A DNA stretch of 64,000 nucleotides from assembly GCF_964199755.1 (NCBI RefSeq), contig NC_133899.1, forward strand, positions 3,410,001 through 3,474,000. Reading direction: 5' to 3'. Position 1 is the stretch's first letter. Every line of letters starts with the position of its first letter. The stretch is from Larus michahellis (lineage: Eukaryota; Chordata; Aves; Charadriiformes; Laridae). The notes beneath the pieces are model-generated. The model was not told the origin of the DNA, did not search any database, and saw nothing but the letters and a program-made list of their open reading frames with translations. A program made the position numbers and the translations under genes. Shown here one piece after another: positions 29,801 through 41,166 of the stretch.

Positions 29801-32800
29801 CTCTTAAATCATTGTCTTGGCTTGATCCAGCCATGTTCCTGAAGGATGAACTTTTTGCAATGTATTTTACGCATCACACATCCTAACAATAAAGTTAAGC
29901 TACTTTCTGTTGACAAAACACCATATTTAGAAGTGGGCTGTTTATTTACCCACTACTTCTTGGTTCATTTAGTTTTGCTCTGAGGAACAGGAATGCACCA
30001 GTAAAGCCAGGATTTGAAGGAGAAAAGGGTGTAGAGAAAAGGAGGAGGAAAGGATGTAGAAGCAGCCAGGAAAAGTCAAAGGACAAACACTTAAGTACCC
30101 CATATCAAATCCTGCGTTTTTAACACCCTGTCGATTAACTAGACCTCCCACCTCCAAGATTTTCTGTGCAAGAGTTGATCACACCGTTACCACCACAATC
30201 ACAAACAAAATATATACAAGTTGTTCAGCTCCCCATGAAAAAATAATGCTAATTTCTTTCTTCTTCGTGCAGACAAAAAACTTTGTTCCCAGAAAAACAG
30301 AAATGTAATGATTACCCCTGCTCTGGCCAGTATTCTCCAATATTCTAATATAATCAATATATGCTCTGAAGAACAGCCCAAAGCAGTTTTAGGTTTTAAA
30401 TCAACGTTCAAATATTCAAATAAAGGCTCAGTCATGTAATGTGCTCCATTGGCAGTGAAAGCTGCAGAAAATTCACTGAGAGCTGTACTTTTCAGAAAAC
30501 ACCACTAATGTAGAGACTACTATAGAAAAAAAAAAAGTTCTCTTGTCTCATGGAAACTGGCTAAACTCAGTGTGGTGCAAGCTTTACATATGACCCTACG
30601 AAGCACCTCTTCAAGCTTTAGACACAAGCACAAGGCAGCAGTGGCAAATATTTCATTAGTTTATGAGGTGTGTATTGTAACACTGATTTTAGTTTTTTTC
30701 TCTAAAGTGCGAAGAAATGCAAAAATAACATCAAATTTGATGCATTGCTTGAGACTGACTGACACTTCATGAGTGCTAAAAGTTGCACAAAAGTTTAATG
30801 GCCCCCACAAGAGACTGTGTTCCCCAGACCTTCAAAATATGTCGCTGCTAAAGGGAATCAGACAGGAAAAAAAGAAAAAAAAGCATTAGCAAATGTCACT
30901 GAGATTGAAGTCTGACACTAAGACAGACAGACTGTGATCAAAACTATGTTGGCAAGATGGATGGAGCAGAAGGGGTAGGCCTTCAAAACAATTACATTCA
31001 ATAATATCCTAAAAAAAAGTGATTCAAAAATAATTCAATGGAAAAAATGCACTAGTACAGACAGAGCTTTTATTTATTTATTTATAACCTCAAATCCTCA
31101 ACCACAGGCAGGGTAAAATACTCTCCCACCACAGGAATAAAAATAGTACTGGCTAGAATTGTTTGTTGTAGATACATTACCTTAATAAATTTAACTCTTT
31201 TTGCTGGTTGGCAAATGCTTAACAAACAACTCTTGATTTCCCTAGAAGTATTCACTAATAATTCCTCAGTGGTTTCTGCAAGACATGGTACGCTATTCCT
31301 CATTTCAGTGTTCCTACTGTGACTCAATCATGTGGGATTGCGTCTGCTCCCTAATGGAATGATTTTAGGAATGAGAACCTAATGACAAAGTTTTCCCAGC
31401 ATGAACTTCCAGTAAAACAATTCACTAAATGCTTTTATGAAACCATTTGTGAAGCTGCTAAAGTTTCTGACAATAGGAGGAGGAGGTCAAGCCCATTAAA
31501 CAGTATTTATCAAAAAATAACGATTTGTGATTTAAAGCAATATAAAGTCACGATTCCTCCACCTGAAAATGAGCTCCAGCCACAAATTCATCTATCTTTT
31601 GAAAGTGAATCCCATACATCCATTATGTAAGCAGCAATGTATCAGCCACTAGGTCACGCTTTCCTGTCACAACCAGAGCAGCACATATTCTGCCCATTCC
31701 GTGTGGCTTAATATCATAAGGTTTCCTCTACGGTACTGCCTCCAGAAAATGAACAGAGCCAATTTCAATGAGCACTGAAGAATAAAACACATAGAGAAGC
31801 CCCTCAGTTTACATAAACTTATACTGCAAACGACTACAAGAAATGATGTCTGTCTTAAAAATCCACGAACAATATTGCCAGTGAGTCTCACCCTATAATC
31901 CATTTGATACAGCAGCCTCAGCTTCAACAATATATTTCTCCTCCTCAACCTAACACCAGCGTTCAACAACGCTGAACACATATGCTGTTGTTTTGCTTCA
32001 TCTGACAAACACATTTCTCCTTTTCCAAGTATTTCTAACACAACAAACGTGTTTATATGTAAAAATGGAGGACTTATCAACAGAATGTCATTACCAGTAA
32101 GCCACTGTTAGCAGAGGTAACTTGCCTTATGCCATATTATTCCCTGCGGTTTTGGTCGTTTGCAATTTGTCTTGACAGTCCGTGTTGGAGTGAGTATGTA
32201 ATCCACAGTTAAATCATGATCATCAAGAAGCTCTTCTGCTATGTCAACCACCTACATGGAACAAGAGATTTGGTAAATAGTTAAAAACAAATCCACTAAT
32301 AATTGCGCGCTGTTCCTGATGCCTCGCAACATATGAAAATCTGCCAATGAGAGTGGAAACAAAGTAAAGATGCTACACCAACATCATTCCAAGTCTCTTC
32401 TTGAGACATACCACTCAGTAGCACACAGTTCTGACTCGTCACTTGAGAGTGGATGTTTTAACTTACCTGACAGTCATGCACAATAGTAATTACAGGTGTA
32501 TCCTCCTGCACTGCACCCATTGACACCATCATTGCATATTCCATGTCTGCATAACCTTCCCCTTTTCCAATTCTCCAGCCTAAAACACGCAGAAGCAAAC
32601 GGTGATAGAGAACATGGGAACAGCAGAGTGGAAAGGATGGTAGCTGTCAAAAGCACGCTATTAAACTAAGCAGTCTGCAATGGATAAACCAAGCACAGAG
32701 TCGCAACTTGTGAAAAATTCAAATCAGCGTCTCTCTCAGAACGCAACTTTCCTTGTAAACAGCACTGAAATTAAAACAAAATATTAGTTTCAATGAACAT

Positions 32801-35800
32801 CTAAAGGATCCCATGAGCCTCCCATTCAGAATAAACCAAATTTATTCCAATTCAGTTAACACAGAAGCCTATTTACCTATTGTAATTAGAACCCACTCTT
32901 CATGTCAAACATAGGTTAACTTTGTGTGGGTAGAGGAGTCTGGGGCACACACAGAGAGCATGTTACTTTTAGGCAATGGATAAAGTCAGTGGAAAATTTT
33001 TCACCACCAGCAGGTCTTCAAAATACTAGAAAATGAAAAATCTGATCCCCAAATAGGTACTGAATCAGCAGCTGTAATGTGTCCTTCCACACACCCTGGA
33101 GAGCAGAGCAGATCCTCTGAACAGGTAGCCCTCTGATTCTTTTAAAAGACAAAAAAAATAATAAAAATTTGCTTGCCTGAATAGTTCTACTGAAGGCCAA
33201 AACACTGGCCTGAATGCTCTAAACCACACCGCTGTCTGCACACGGTGCCTGGCAGCACTGCTGTAAAGCAGGCATTGATTCTTCCTGGTTGGATCGGGAT
33301 CAGTGATTTGTCACACAGAAGAGACAGAATTCAAGACCGTAATTCAATCCCAAAGATACGTTCGGGTCTGCCAAAAGGAACACATCGTGTAGCCTACTGA
33401 CATTGTGCACTGTGATTTAAAGCTTACAAGGCTTTATCTTACCTTTTTCAGAGACAGCCACTGATCCTACAACAACCAAGTCCACTCGTGCTTTCCCATC
33501 AAGACCTACAGGCACACTGTATTCTTTTACACCCTGCAAGAAAAACATAATTTTCAGCTCACAGAGCACAGAGTCTTCAAATCAGTGAGGCAGAACTCCA
33601 GAATATTTTGATAAATCCAAGTAACTCCCCACATTTCAAAGTGTTTCTTCCATGTATAGCCAAGCTGTACATGTCTGGAAAGTTATCCTCTAGGGAATCC
33701 TAGAATACATTCCCTACTACAGTGACAAGAATTTTGGCACACTTCAAGGAGAGCTAAGGGAGGTGGGCACTTTTCTAAGCAAGGTTACTTATTTAGGATC
33801 AAAAACTCGTGTTTTGAAACCCTTTATTGGACATCTATTTCTAAAAATGAAGGCAAATGACACTTCTTACCCTACTACTACTACTAACTCAAAGTCATAA
33901 TATGTAAATTCATGCCCATGAGGAATATCAGAGCACTACAAATTCTTAAATTAATTCTCATGAGGTTAATTTAGACGCAGAGAGCTACAGCATAAAGATG
34001 TTAAGCTGCTTGTCTGAAGTCACGCAAAATGCTTCACTGAAGCACAACCAGGTACACAAGCTGGACCACTCTCCATTTCACACTGCATCTCCTGCACTGC
34101 CTGTTTCTCCACACCTGTATCTTTAAAAGCGCCTTTCAAAGCTGCCTACGTGCTCCCTGAGACTACATTCCTTAACGCTTTGCTGTGTGACCATCATTCA
34201 GGATGTGCCACTGCCAAGCTAAGCTACCTTTACCAAAACCTGCTATCTAAGATACTAACAAATAGAAAAACACACTGTGCACGACAAGTGAAAAGAAAAA
34301 CCTTACATAGCCTCGACATCCTTTTTTTCTTCCCCTCTCTCCCCCCTCTTTCTCTGTGCCAAAGTAATCTTCACAATAAAAAGCCAAACATTTTCTGTGT
34401 AGAGCACAAACCCCAAAAGATCAGTAATTTGTGGCTGACTATCAGTAATAATGCTCATTATCCACTTCACAGCAGTGTGGTAAGAATTGTTTGCACACTG
34501 CTTTGTAAATATAAACTGCTATTCATGAGTATTTATTCATTAGTATGCCTGGTTGGGAGAAAAAAACAGACACATGGTGGTAAGATCACAAATCAGATAT
34601 GAGGCCTTTCAAGAGAAAGGTCTCTTCCAAAAGTGCTCTTCAACCCTGAAAAACCTAATTAGTTAATGACTTTAATAGAAATTCCAACAAAGTCGCTACT
34701 AATTACCATCCATTTACAACCCTCAGTTGTATACAGGATTACTGTAGAACTTATTGCCTGTAGCAGGAGATAAAAAAAAGAAATAAAGCCTATATAGCTG
34801 TCCTATTCATTTTGCACCAGTCGTGTTTTCATATCAAATAAAGGCACGGCTAGAATAACGCAGGTTTCTTTGCCACATGACTTTAGCTGTACAGTATGAT
34901 ACTTTAACACCAGAGGGCAGCAACATACCACATTTCAAAAGAAAACTGCTAACACATTTTTGTACTTCCGCTGATGCAAATGACAGAATCAATGTTTCTT
35001 TAGACTTAGTATTCTGAAAGAACTGATCTTTTCTATTTAGTAACACCTAAAATTTGAGCATATGATGCAAAAACTGTAAACACCGAAATATTCCTTATAG
35101 GGTTCACTAGCTCAAAACTGCAGAAGAATACAGGAGTACTATTTATTAGAAACCTAAAGACCTAAGTCACCTATGAAAGTTGCTCACAATGTTCCAAAAA
35201 GCATTCACAAAATATTGATACCATTCTGCTAACAAAATATAGCGAAAAGACTAAATTTCCCCACGATTTCAGTACCAAAAAAAAAAATAAATTAATGGTG
35301 GATGTGTACACAAACTCAAGAATAACATACTAGCAGAATAGTATTTCAGGTAGCATCTGATTTTCCAACCTCTAGCTGGACTATCATAACACAACATTCT
35401 ACAAGTTAATTCAGACCTCCCCCATTTTTCATTCCTACTTGAGACGTAGCACATATTCGCAGGATCTCCTTAGTTGCACCTGAAGGTGGAACAATCTTAT
35501 TGAACAGCCCGGTTCTCAGACGTGGTGTGGGAACCAACAAAGTCTTCCTTGCCTGTGTAACAAAAGAAGTTATCACATTAAAAGGAGGTGGGCTGCTAAA
35601 GAAATATTTTTACTGTCCCGTAAGTCTCCATGTGGTCAAACATCTTATTTGTTACGGAGCAGTTAGCATTGTTGATCGTGTAATGCTTGTAGATGAATCC
35701 CCTCCAGTACAGCAAAATTCCAGCCAAGATTTTATTTAAGAAATAGATGGCAAGACACACCTATTGATCTAAAGTGCATGTCCACAAATGAGCTACACAC

Positions 35801-38229
35801 ATAAGCTACTGAACATGCATAGGTCTGAGGTAAGCCTGTCACACATTCATCTTGAGATAAATGTAAGGCAATTCGAGGCAAGGTTACCTTACGCATTTTG
35901 GGGAATAAGAATACAATGACAGTGAAACAGCTATTGCTCTGCAGAAACATAGTAATTTCCCCAAACACTACCCGCACCTTCACCATTTGCCAAAAAGGCA
36001 AAGACATCCTTACACAAGCAACCTCATGAGGCTTAGGACTGGTAAAGCTCCCATGGGAGAAACAGCAGGCGTTGGCCATGAGATGCCAGCAAGTGCTGCA
36101 CTCTGTCCCACTCTCCTGCTCAGGGGTGCCAAGGTGCCGTTACCTGCAGCGCAGCCAGCCGAACACCTTCTAACGGTTTGTCAGGATCCACTTTAATCTC
36201 ACGTGCTCTGTTGAACACATCCAGCTCTTTAATAGAGCAGCAAGCCTGGTGAGACCCCTGCGTGAAAAAAGGCATCGAGAGAGAATACATTCACTTACTT
36301 CCAGCGTTAGAAAGCGAGCGTTCTTCTGGGGAGCATCGGGATTTATTTTTACAGTATTGGCAGCTTTGAACTCCTTTAAACCCAGAAGCCTTGTCGCAGC
36401 ATGGGAGGCACCCTGTTTTCATAAGATATCAGTGTATCACCAAGGAGTCACAGCAGAGATGGGAAATTTACAATCTTTCCTCCCATAGAGGCTGATTTCC
36501 CCAAATTTTAAGTGAGGGACATATTGCTAATTTTGAGATTTCTCTATGGGAAACTCTCACACACCAACAGATGCTGAACAATTGATTAATATCTTGCAGG
36601 CCTCAGAAAAAAAGGGGATGCAAGCACACTCACTTTGCCTAACTTCACCCTCATTCACACCTAACTGAAAGCTGGAGACCAGTTTCCCTCTTTGGATTCC
36701 TTTAAACACAAGCCATAGTCAGAGACTCTTTTAGATGAAGACTTTCTGGGCAAGGCACTCTCTTTACAGAGACCATACTGAACTCAGAAGATTCACTTCT
36801 TAACTGCATAAGGTGCTCAGGTTTACCAGAGCACACGCTCCATTTGTAATTTAAGCTGATATCCCCTTGCTTAAGGGTATGATAAAGCCTCAGGCTTCCT
36901 CCACCCACTTCAGCACCTTTTGTACCTCAGCTCCAAACCACAGCAGAATGTTTCTGCCAGTCCCTTGAGGAAAAGCAGAGCCCACCTCCTAATGCTGCTT
37001 ATGGGCTAAAACATCCCCACAATGCTATTTTGGTCATTACCTCCTCCACGTATGGCAGATACATGGCTGCACACCCTGAGCTTGGATTAAAACAGGCAGA
37101 TGGTAAAGTGGTGGCCTGAGTAACTGAATACTCGAAAGTCCTCTTATTTCTTCCTCCCACCCATCGAACTAGGGACACAATGAAGCCAGAGGAGGAGGAA
37201 GGGTTCTCCCATCACTGCCCAGCAACACTTTGCCAGCAATAACTTGGCCACCATTCCCATTTCAGCAGCACACTGTATGTTCCTAGGCTAAGTCCTACAA
37301 CATGGACGACCTCAGCCTTCCACCCCACTGGACATGATGAAGATCCCGGGGAGTGAAATCTAGTTCCAAATGCCTCAGTTTGCCAAGGCATAATTATATT
37401 TGTCTCATTCACAAGGTGCTTTTGTATCCACTGATGAAAATGCAGCACACACCTGCCATGTCTTGTCAGATAGAGATCATAGAATGATTTGGGCTGAAAG
37501 AGACCTTAAAGATCAAATAGCTCCAACCCCCCTGCCCTGGGCAGGGACACCTCCCACCAGACCAGGTTGCTCCAAGCCCTGTCCAGCCTGGCCTTGAACA
37601 CTTCCAGGGACTGGGCATCCACAACTTCTCTTGGCAATCTGTGCTAGCGTCTCACCACCCTCATAGTGAAAACTTTCTTCCTGAATACCTGCATTTCTTT
37701 ATTTGCTGTAAATTATATACGCGTGCTGTTCGTGTCGCGGTGTTTTTCAGAGCCCTGCCACCCTCTACCGTCGCTCACCAACCGCACAGCCCGCAGGGAC
37801 GCGCGGTTCGCAACGGTTTGCGGGCTGCAGCGACAGTCGGGGCGTAGGCAGGGGGTCAGGGGGGACCCCACCGGCCTGGGCTCCGGTGGGAGCTTCCCGT
37901 GGGAAGCGGAATGCAGCGGCCTAGACCCGCAGACCGGGTGGCCGTACCTGAAAGTTGGGGATGCGGCGGTGCACCGGCCGCGGGAAGGCGGCCAGGCCGC
38001 TGGCCTCCAGGTAGTCCCACACCTTCTCCCGCACGTCCTGCTTGGAGGCACCTGGAGGAGGAGGGCAGAGCTGAAGGGGCGGCCGCCTCACGGGGGAGCG
38101 CTGCGACCGCCGCCGGCCCCGCCACCCCCCCTTCCCTCAGGCCAACGGCCGCGCCCGTGCCCCCCCGCCTCCACGCGCCGTGACGTAGCCGCGCCGCTCA
38201 CCCGCGCGCAGCCGCACGCCCCCATCCAT
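23384..38229 (-). CDS. MTHFSD: MTHFSD, methenyltetrahydrofolate synthetase domain-containing protein (eight coding exons)
   Basis: Eight exons on the minus strand join in frame to 1,206 nt, 401 aa (human about 383). Exons: 38202-38229, 37948-38051, 36144-36257, 35439-35552, 33443-33533, 32467-32579, 32126-32251, 23384-23899. Residues about 12-225 form a 5-formyltetrahydrofolate cyclo-ligase-like fold. PNFQGSHQAC and [18 protein letters not shown] are typical of the family, and [16 protein letters not shown] is the counterpart of the nucleotide-binding GGGYYD region of MTHFS. Residues 315-389 form an RRM with RNP2-like VYVGNI (317-322) and a weak RNP1-like RAFLDY (353-358). Folate catalysis is unproven for this family; RNA binding is inferred from the RRM. 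All introns are GT-AG except the last, which is GC-AG. The start has a strong context (GCCATGG). The CpG-rich promoter is at about 38230-38560. Confidence 0.95.
27028..27150 (+). mobile_element. Ancient MIR-like SINE remnant in MTHFSD intron 7
   Basis: GGGTTCTACCCCAAGTCTGG, a gap, then TGTGGACCTGGGCAAACCC and a pyrimidine-rich part ending CCCATGCCTATAAAGTC follow the order of the MIR consensus (GGTTCTATTCCCAGCTCTG, then GTGACCTTGGGCAAGTCAC, then CCCATCTGTAAAAT). Divergence is high. Confidence 0.45.
29262..29340. mobile_element. Possible ancient LINE/SINE tail in MTHFSD intron 7
   Basis: TAGAGTGCCTAGCACTGACA followed by a TAATAATA stretch resembles the widespread amniote repeat tail with GCGCCTAGCACAATGG and AATAATAAT. 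It is short and diverged. Confidence 0.3.
32126..32251 (-). CDS. MTHFSD: MTHFSD coding exon 7 (GC splice donor)
   Basis: 42 codons, [19 protein letters not shown] through [12 protein letters not shown]. The acceptor is CATGTAG. The exon ends AAG followed by gcaagt, a GC donor with otherwise perfect U1 pairing. The nearest GT four bases on would break the frame into exon 8. Confidence 0.9.
32467..32579 (-). CDS. MTHFSD: MTHFSD coding exon 6
   Basis: 113 nt encoding (G)[16 protein letters not shown] through ITIVHDCQ, the nucleotide-binding-like glycine segment of the MTHFS fold. Acceptor TTTTAG, donor gtaagt. Confidence 0.93.
33443..33533 (-). CDS. MTHFSD: MTHFSD coding exon 5
   Basis: 91 nt encoding [17 protein letters not shown] through [10 protein letters not shown] plus one base of the next Gly codon. 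Acceptor CTTGCAG, donor gtaaga. Confidence 0.93.
33955..34075. mobile_element. Ancient MIR-like SINE remnant in MTHFSD intron 4
   Basis: CAGAGAGCTACAGCATAAAG, then GTTAAGCTGCTTGTCTGAAG and TCACGCAAAATG, parallels the MIR order CAGAGAGGTTAAGTGACTTG, CCCAAGGTCACACAGC. The likeness is by eye only. Confidence 0.4.
35439..35552 (-). CDS. MTHFSD: MTHFSD coding exon 4
   Basis: 38 codons in phase 0, [15 protein letters not shown] through [10 protein letters not shown]. Acceptor TTACACAG and donor gtagga are on the minus strand. This is the most conserved substrate-domain segment. Confidence 0.93.
36144..36257 (-). CDS. MTHFSD: MTHFSD coding exon 3
   Basis: 38 codons in phase 0, [15 protein letters not shown] through [10 protein letters not shown], with CACGCAG acceptor and gtaacg donor. 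The [12 protein letters not shown] block is characteristic of MTHFSD. Confidence 0.93.
37476..37690 (-). mobile_element. CR1 LINE 3' fragment in MTHFSD intron 2
   Basis: The stretch begins ATCATAGAATGATTTGGGCT and runs through CTCCAACCCCCCTGCCCTGG, GACACCTCCCACCAGACCAG and CAGCCTGGCCTTGAACACTT, the reverse complement of the avian CR1 3' end. About 215 bp remain, ending near TTTCTTCCTGAATACC. It lies about 260 bp from MTHFSD exon 2. Confidence 0.95.
37948..38051 (-). CDS. MTHFSD: MTHFSD coding exon 2
   Basis: It encodes [16 protein letters not shown] through [13 protein letters not shown], flanked by CTCCTCCAG and a gtacgg donor. The preceding intron is only 150 bp. The helix-rich start of the cyclo-ligase-like domain is clearly recognisable. 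Confidence 0.93.
38202..38229 (-). CDS. MTHFSD: MTHFSD coding exon 1
   Basis: It encodes MDGGVRLRA plus the first base of codon 10, then a gtgagc donor. The ATG at 38229 has G at -3 and G at +4. A second ATG at 38225 is out of frame. The human exon is likewise very short (MEPRAG). Confidence 0.85.
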
Positions 38230-38560
38230 GGCGGCGCCGCCGGCGCGGAAAGAGGGGGGCGGAGTCTCCCCTTAGCCTCGCCCCTCCCTCCCGCACGCGC
38301 CCACGGCGGCGCGGAGGGGCCAAAAAGGCCTCGAAGGCGAAATGGACGAGTTGGGCTGGGGATGGTGGCTGTGGGCCCGGCCCGGGAAAGGCTGCTCTTG
38401 GCTCGCCCACCCCTGGGCGAGGAGACCCCTCCCAGGGAGGGGAAGGCCGTGCTCCTGCTGGGGCACCCCCTTGTGCGGGGTAAAGGCCGTGAGGGAACCT
38501 GGGCCTAATGGCGAGGCCTTACCTGAGGGAGTCGGGCCTGGCGGCAGAGGGGCGTGAGGC
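38230..38560 (-). promoter_or_regulatory. MTHFSD: MTHFSD CpG-island promoter and 5' UTR region
   Basis: Sequence upstream of the MTHFSD start is CpG-rich and TATA-less, part of a GC-rich block from about 37750 to 38560 that also spans exons 1-2. The transcription start cannot be read. CpG density falls off toward FOXC2. Confidence 0.5.
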
Positions 38561-39539
38561 GTCGCCCACCCCAAAATCTGTGGCAGCAGCACCATTCCTT
38601 CCGAATTTAAACACAGGAAAGGACATCCCATGTCATTAACGTGTGAGTGCCCCCTGATGTTACAGAAATACCACGGTCTTTTGATCACGTATTAAAGCTG
38701 GGGGGGGGGGGAACCCCACTTTTGATAAAAAAACCTCCCAAATCAATAATTTTTTCCATTTAAAATTGGCTGGTCATGAATACCCAACCTTTACGTGGGT
38801 ATTCCAGGTCTGCCAGTTCTCAGAAAGTACACTTCTTGCTTGCATTTCACAGAATAGTAAATTGCTTGCATGATTTATTATTTATAGAATTAACGTAGTT
38901 GACAATTACCCCAAGAAGAGGGAGGACGTTGAGAATCCCGACATTCCTGAGCGGAGTGGGATGGAAGGGTCATGGGAACAATGAGACGGAGGTTTATTTT
39001 AAAGTGCGTCGGGGAAGGGGGGGGGCGCGGAATGGCTTTTGAATCTGGTTTCTAATCTGCTTGGCTTGGATGCTACCGATACACATCCACCGTCAGAGCC
39101 GACTGTTGCGCTGCCAACCAAAAAGCGGAACAAATTCGGATGCTCTTCTCTGAATAGTTACAGATGTAGCTGGGCAGATGCAAACGCCTTTTCTCTCTGT
39201 GGCTGCAGTTGATTGCCGAACTGTTTTTTTCACAGTGCGAATGAAAGGCCGGGACTCTGCTGGGTTCAGGAGTCTTTCCCCCTCCAACTATGTGTGTTTT
39301 TCAAACTCGGTTTAATGTCAACGTATTGGGCTGAATGCTGCGGAGCAGCTGCGGTGAGCCTGGGGCTTCACCTTTCCAACGAAATCCCTCGTAAGCATTC
39401 AAAGAAAGTACTTAAAGCCCTGGTTCTGCAATGGGGTGCATTTAGGAAGAGCCTTTTCACTACCTCGGAGTGCTGCTGGAGCCAGTGGGAATCCGTCCAG
39501 GCATAATAGACCACCCATGTGGAGCTGGGCCTAAATGTT

Positions 39540-39625
39540 TGAAGCTCATTCCTCCACTTCCTACTCACGGAAAACTCCCAGCGACTTTGATATCTCTGCG
39601 GGGAGTTCAGGATCGGGCCTTTGGT
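39540..39625. mobile_element. Ancient amniote interspersed repeat remnant
   Basis: TACTCACGGAAAACTCCCAG, CGACTTTGATATCTCTGCGG and GGAGTTCAGGATCGGGCCTT follow the pattern ACTCCCATTGACTTCAATGG, GAGTTTTGCC, GCAGGATTGGGCCC common in old sauropsid repeats. I cannot name the family surely. Confidence 0.4.
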
Positions 39626-40966
39626 GAGCAATTTACAACCTCTCTGTAATTCAGCATTGCGATTTGTGCTCCCGGGCTGCGAGTGCCGACGCTGTCTGTC
39701 TGTCCGTTGTCACCCCAAATCGCCACGCTGCAGCTCGTGGGGCTTGTTTCCACTCCAACACACTCTGCTCCTCCTCTCCTTTGAGGAAGGGAAAGTGAGT
39801 GAGGTAGCAACAGTGATGTTAATTGATACGTTAACAATCAAGGGAGGCTGAGATCCTACCAGACCACCTACATCTCCCTTCAACCTCCATGAAAGACGCC
39901 CAGTAAAGCTGTTCCTTACGTGGATTTGTCTTCCAAAAAAGAGCCTGAGCTGGGTTTCTAGAAATCAGGGTACTTGGCCTTAAGCAAACAAGGAGTTTGC
40001 TAATAGGTGATGTCTCTTCCACTGGTTCAGTTCTCTGCTTTGATTGTACAGGTCTGAAATTTGCTCCAAATTGCTTTTCCAGGGCTTCTTCTATGACATG
40101 TACCGCAGCCTTTAGCATTAGCTCTAGCAGCCTGGTGTGGCTGGTACAGATGCCACCAGAAAGCCTCTCTTCAGAGGGAAGCAGACAGGGCCACCAACAT
40201 CCCCGTAAATGGAATTAGTCTATTGGAGGTGCCTGGATCACTTCTAACATCCATTTTAACAAATTGAATAAAATAGTCTAGTGAAAGAGGTTAAAAAAGG
40301 ATACCGGGCTTTCATACAGAAGACAAAATGCAGCCCTTGCCTGAAACACAATTTGTGAAAACACCTAGAAAAAGGGAGTGCCAGATTAATACAAACCCTG
40401 TGAACAATGGAGAAAGAAACTCCTTGCGCTGCGGGAATCATTTCTCTGAAGTGCAGGCTGAGCACACAAGGCCAGCCACGGAAAACGGACAAAATGCACC
40501 CAAAGGGGAGCGCTGAGCTAGCGATATCACTCTGCTTGGTTTTGGATATTGAAAATTAAAAATAGCCTACAAATTTTAGAGGCAACAGTATTTAATGAGG
40601 TTTTCATTCGTACAGCATATTAGCTGGGTACTAGAAACTAGTCTTTCTGACCACAGCGAAATGGATTTCCACATGTGAATAAACAGCGTATGACTGAATT
40701 TTTGTGCATACGAAATAACCCAGAGAAGGAGGCTCGTTAGGGCAGGTGGGGCTGGCCCGGGCTAACCTGTCTGAGCCCAGCAACATCCCCTGCTGCTGGG
40801 AAGTAAGTGTGGGGCTTGTGTCAGCCCCCCTGGTGCGAGCTGTGGGTGCCGTCCCCTGCATCGGTGCCAGTACAGATGCAAAAGCGGTGAACAAGCAGAA
40901 AGCCACGTGCATCGGTGGGTCTTAGCCGGACTGGTGCCACTGTTTGCATTGCCAAGACAGAGCTTT

Positions 40967-41166
40967 NNNNNNNNNNNNNNNNNNNNNNNNNNNNNNNNNN
41001 NNNNNNNNNNNNNNNNNNNNNNNNNNNNNNNNNNNNNNNNNNNNNNNNNNNNNNNNNNNNNNNNNNNNNNNNNNNNNNNNNNNNNNNNNNNNNNNNNNNN
41101 NNNNNNNNNNNNNNNNNNNNNNNNNNNNNNNNNNNNNNNNNNNNNNNNNNNNNNNNNNNNNNNNNN
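40967..41166. other. Assembly gap of 200 N
   Basis: Exactly 200 consecutive N lie 3.1 kb before the FOXC2 start. The right flank is very GC-rich, the usual reason for short-read dropout in bird genomes. A round length suggests an estimated or arbitrary gap size. No gene is seen to cross it. Confidence 0.99.

Larger units (their letters stand above)
23902..32125 (-). other. MTHFSD intron 7 (8.2 kb, GC-AG)
   Basis: This is the largest intron and holds no recognisable gene. It carries MIR/L2-like remnants near 27028-27150 and 29262-29340, a stretch with unusually dense CTAG tetramers (24761-25164), poly-T/A runs, and otherwise plain AT-rich sequence. Confidence 0.75.

Noticed and set aside
32115-32122. 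GT donor four bases past the MTHFSD exon 7 end
   Set aside because: Using it would add four bases and break the frame into exon 8. The GC site preserves the protein.
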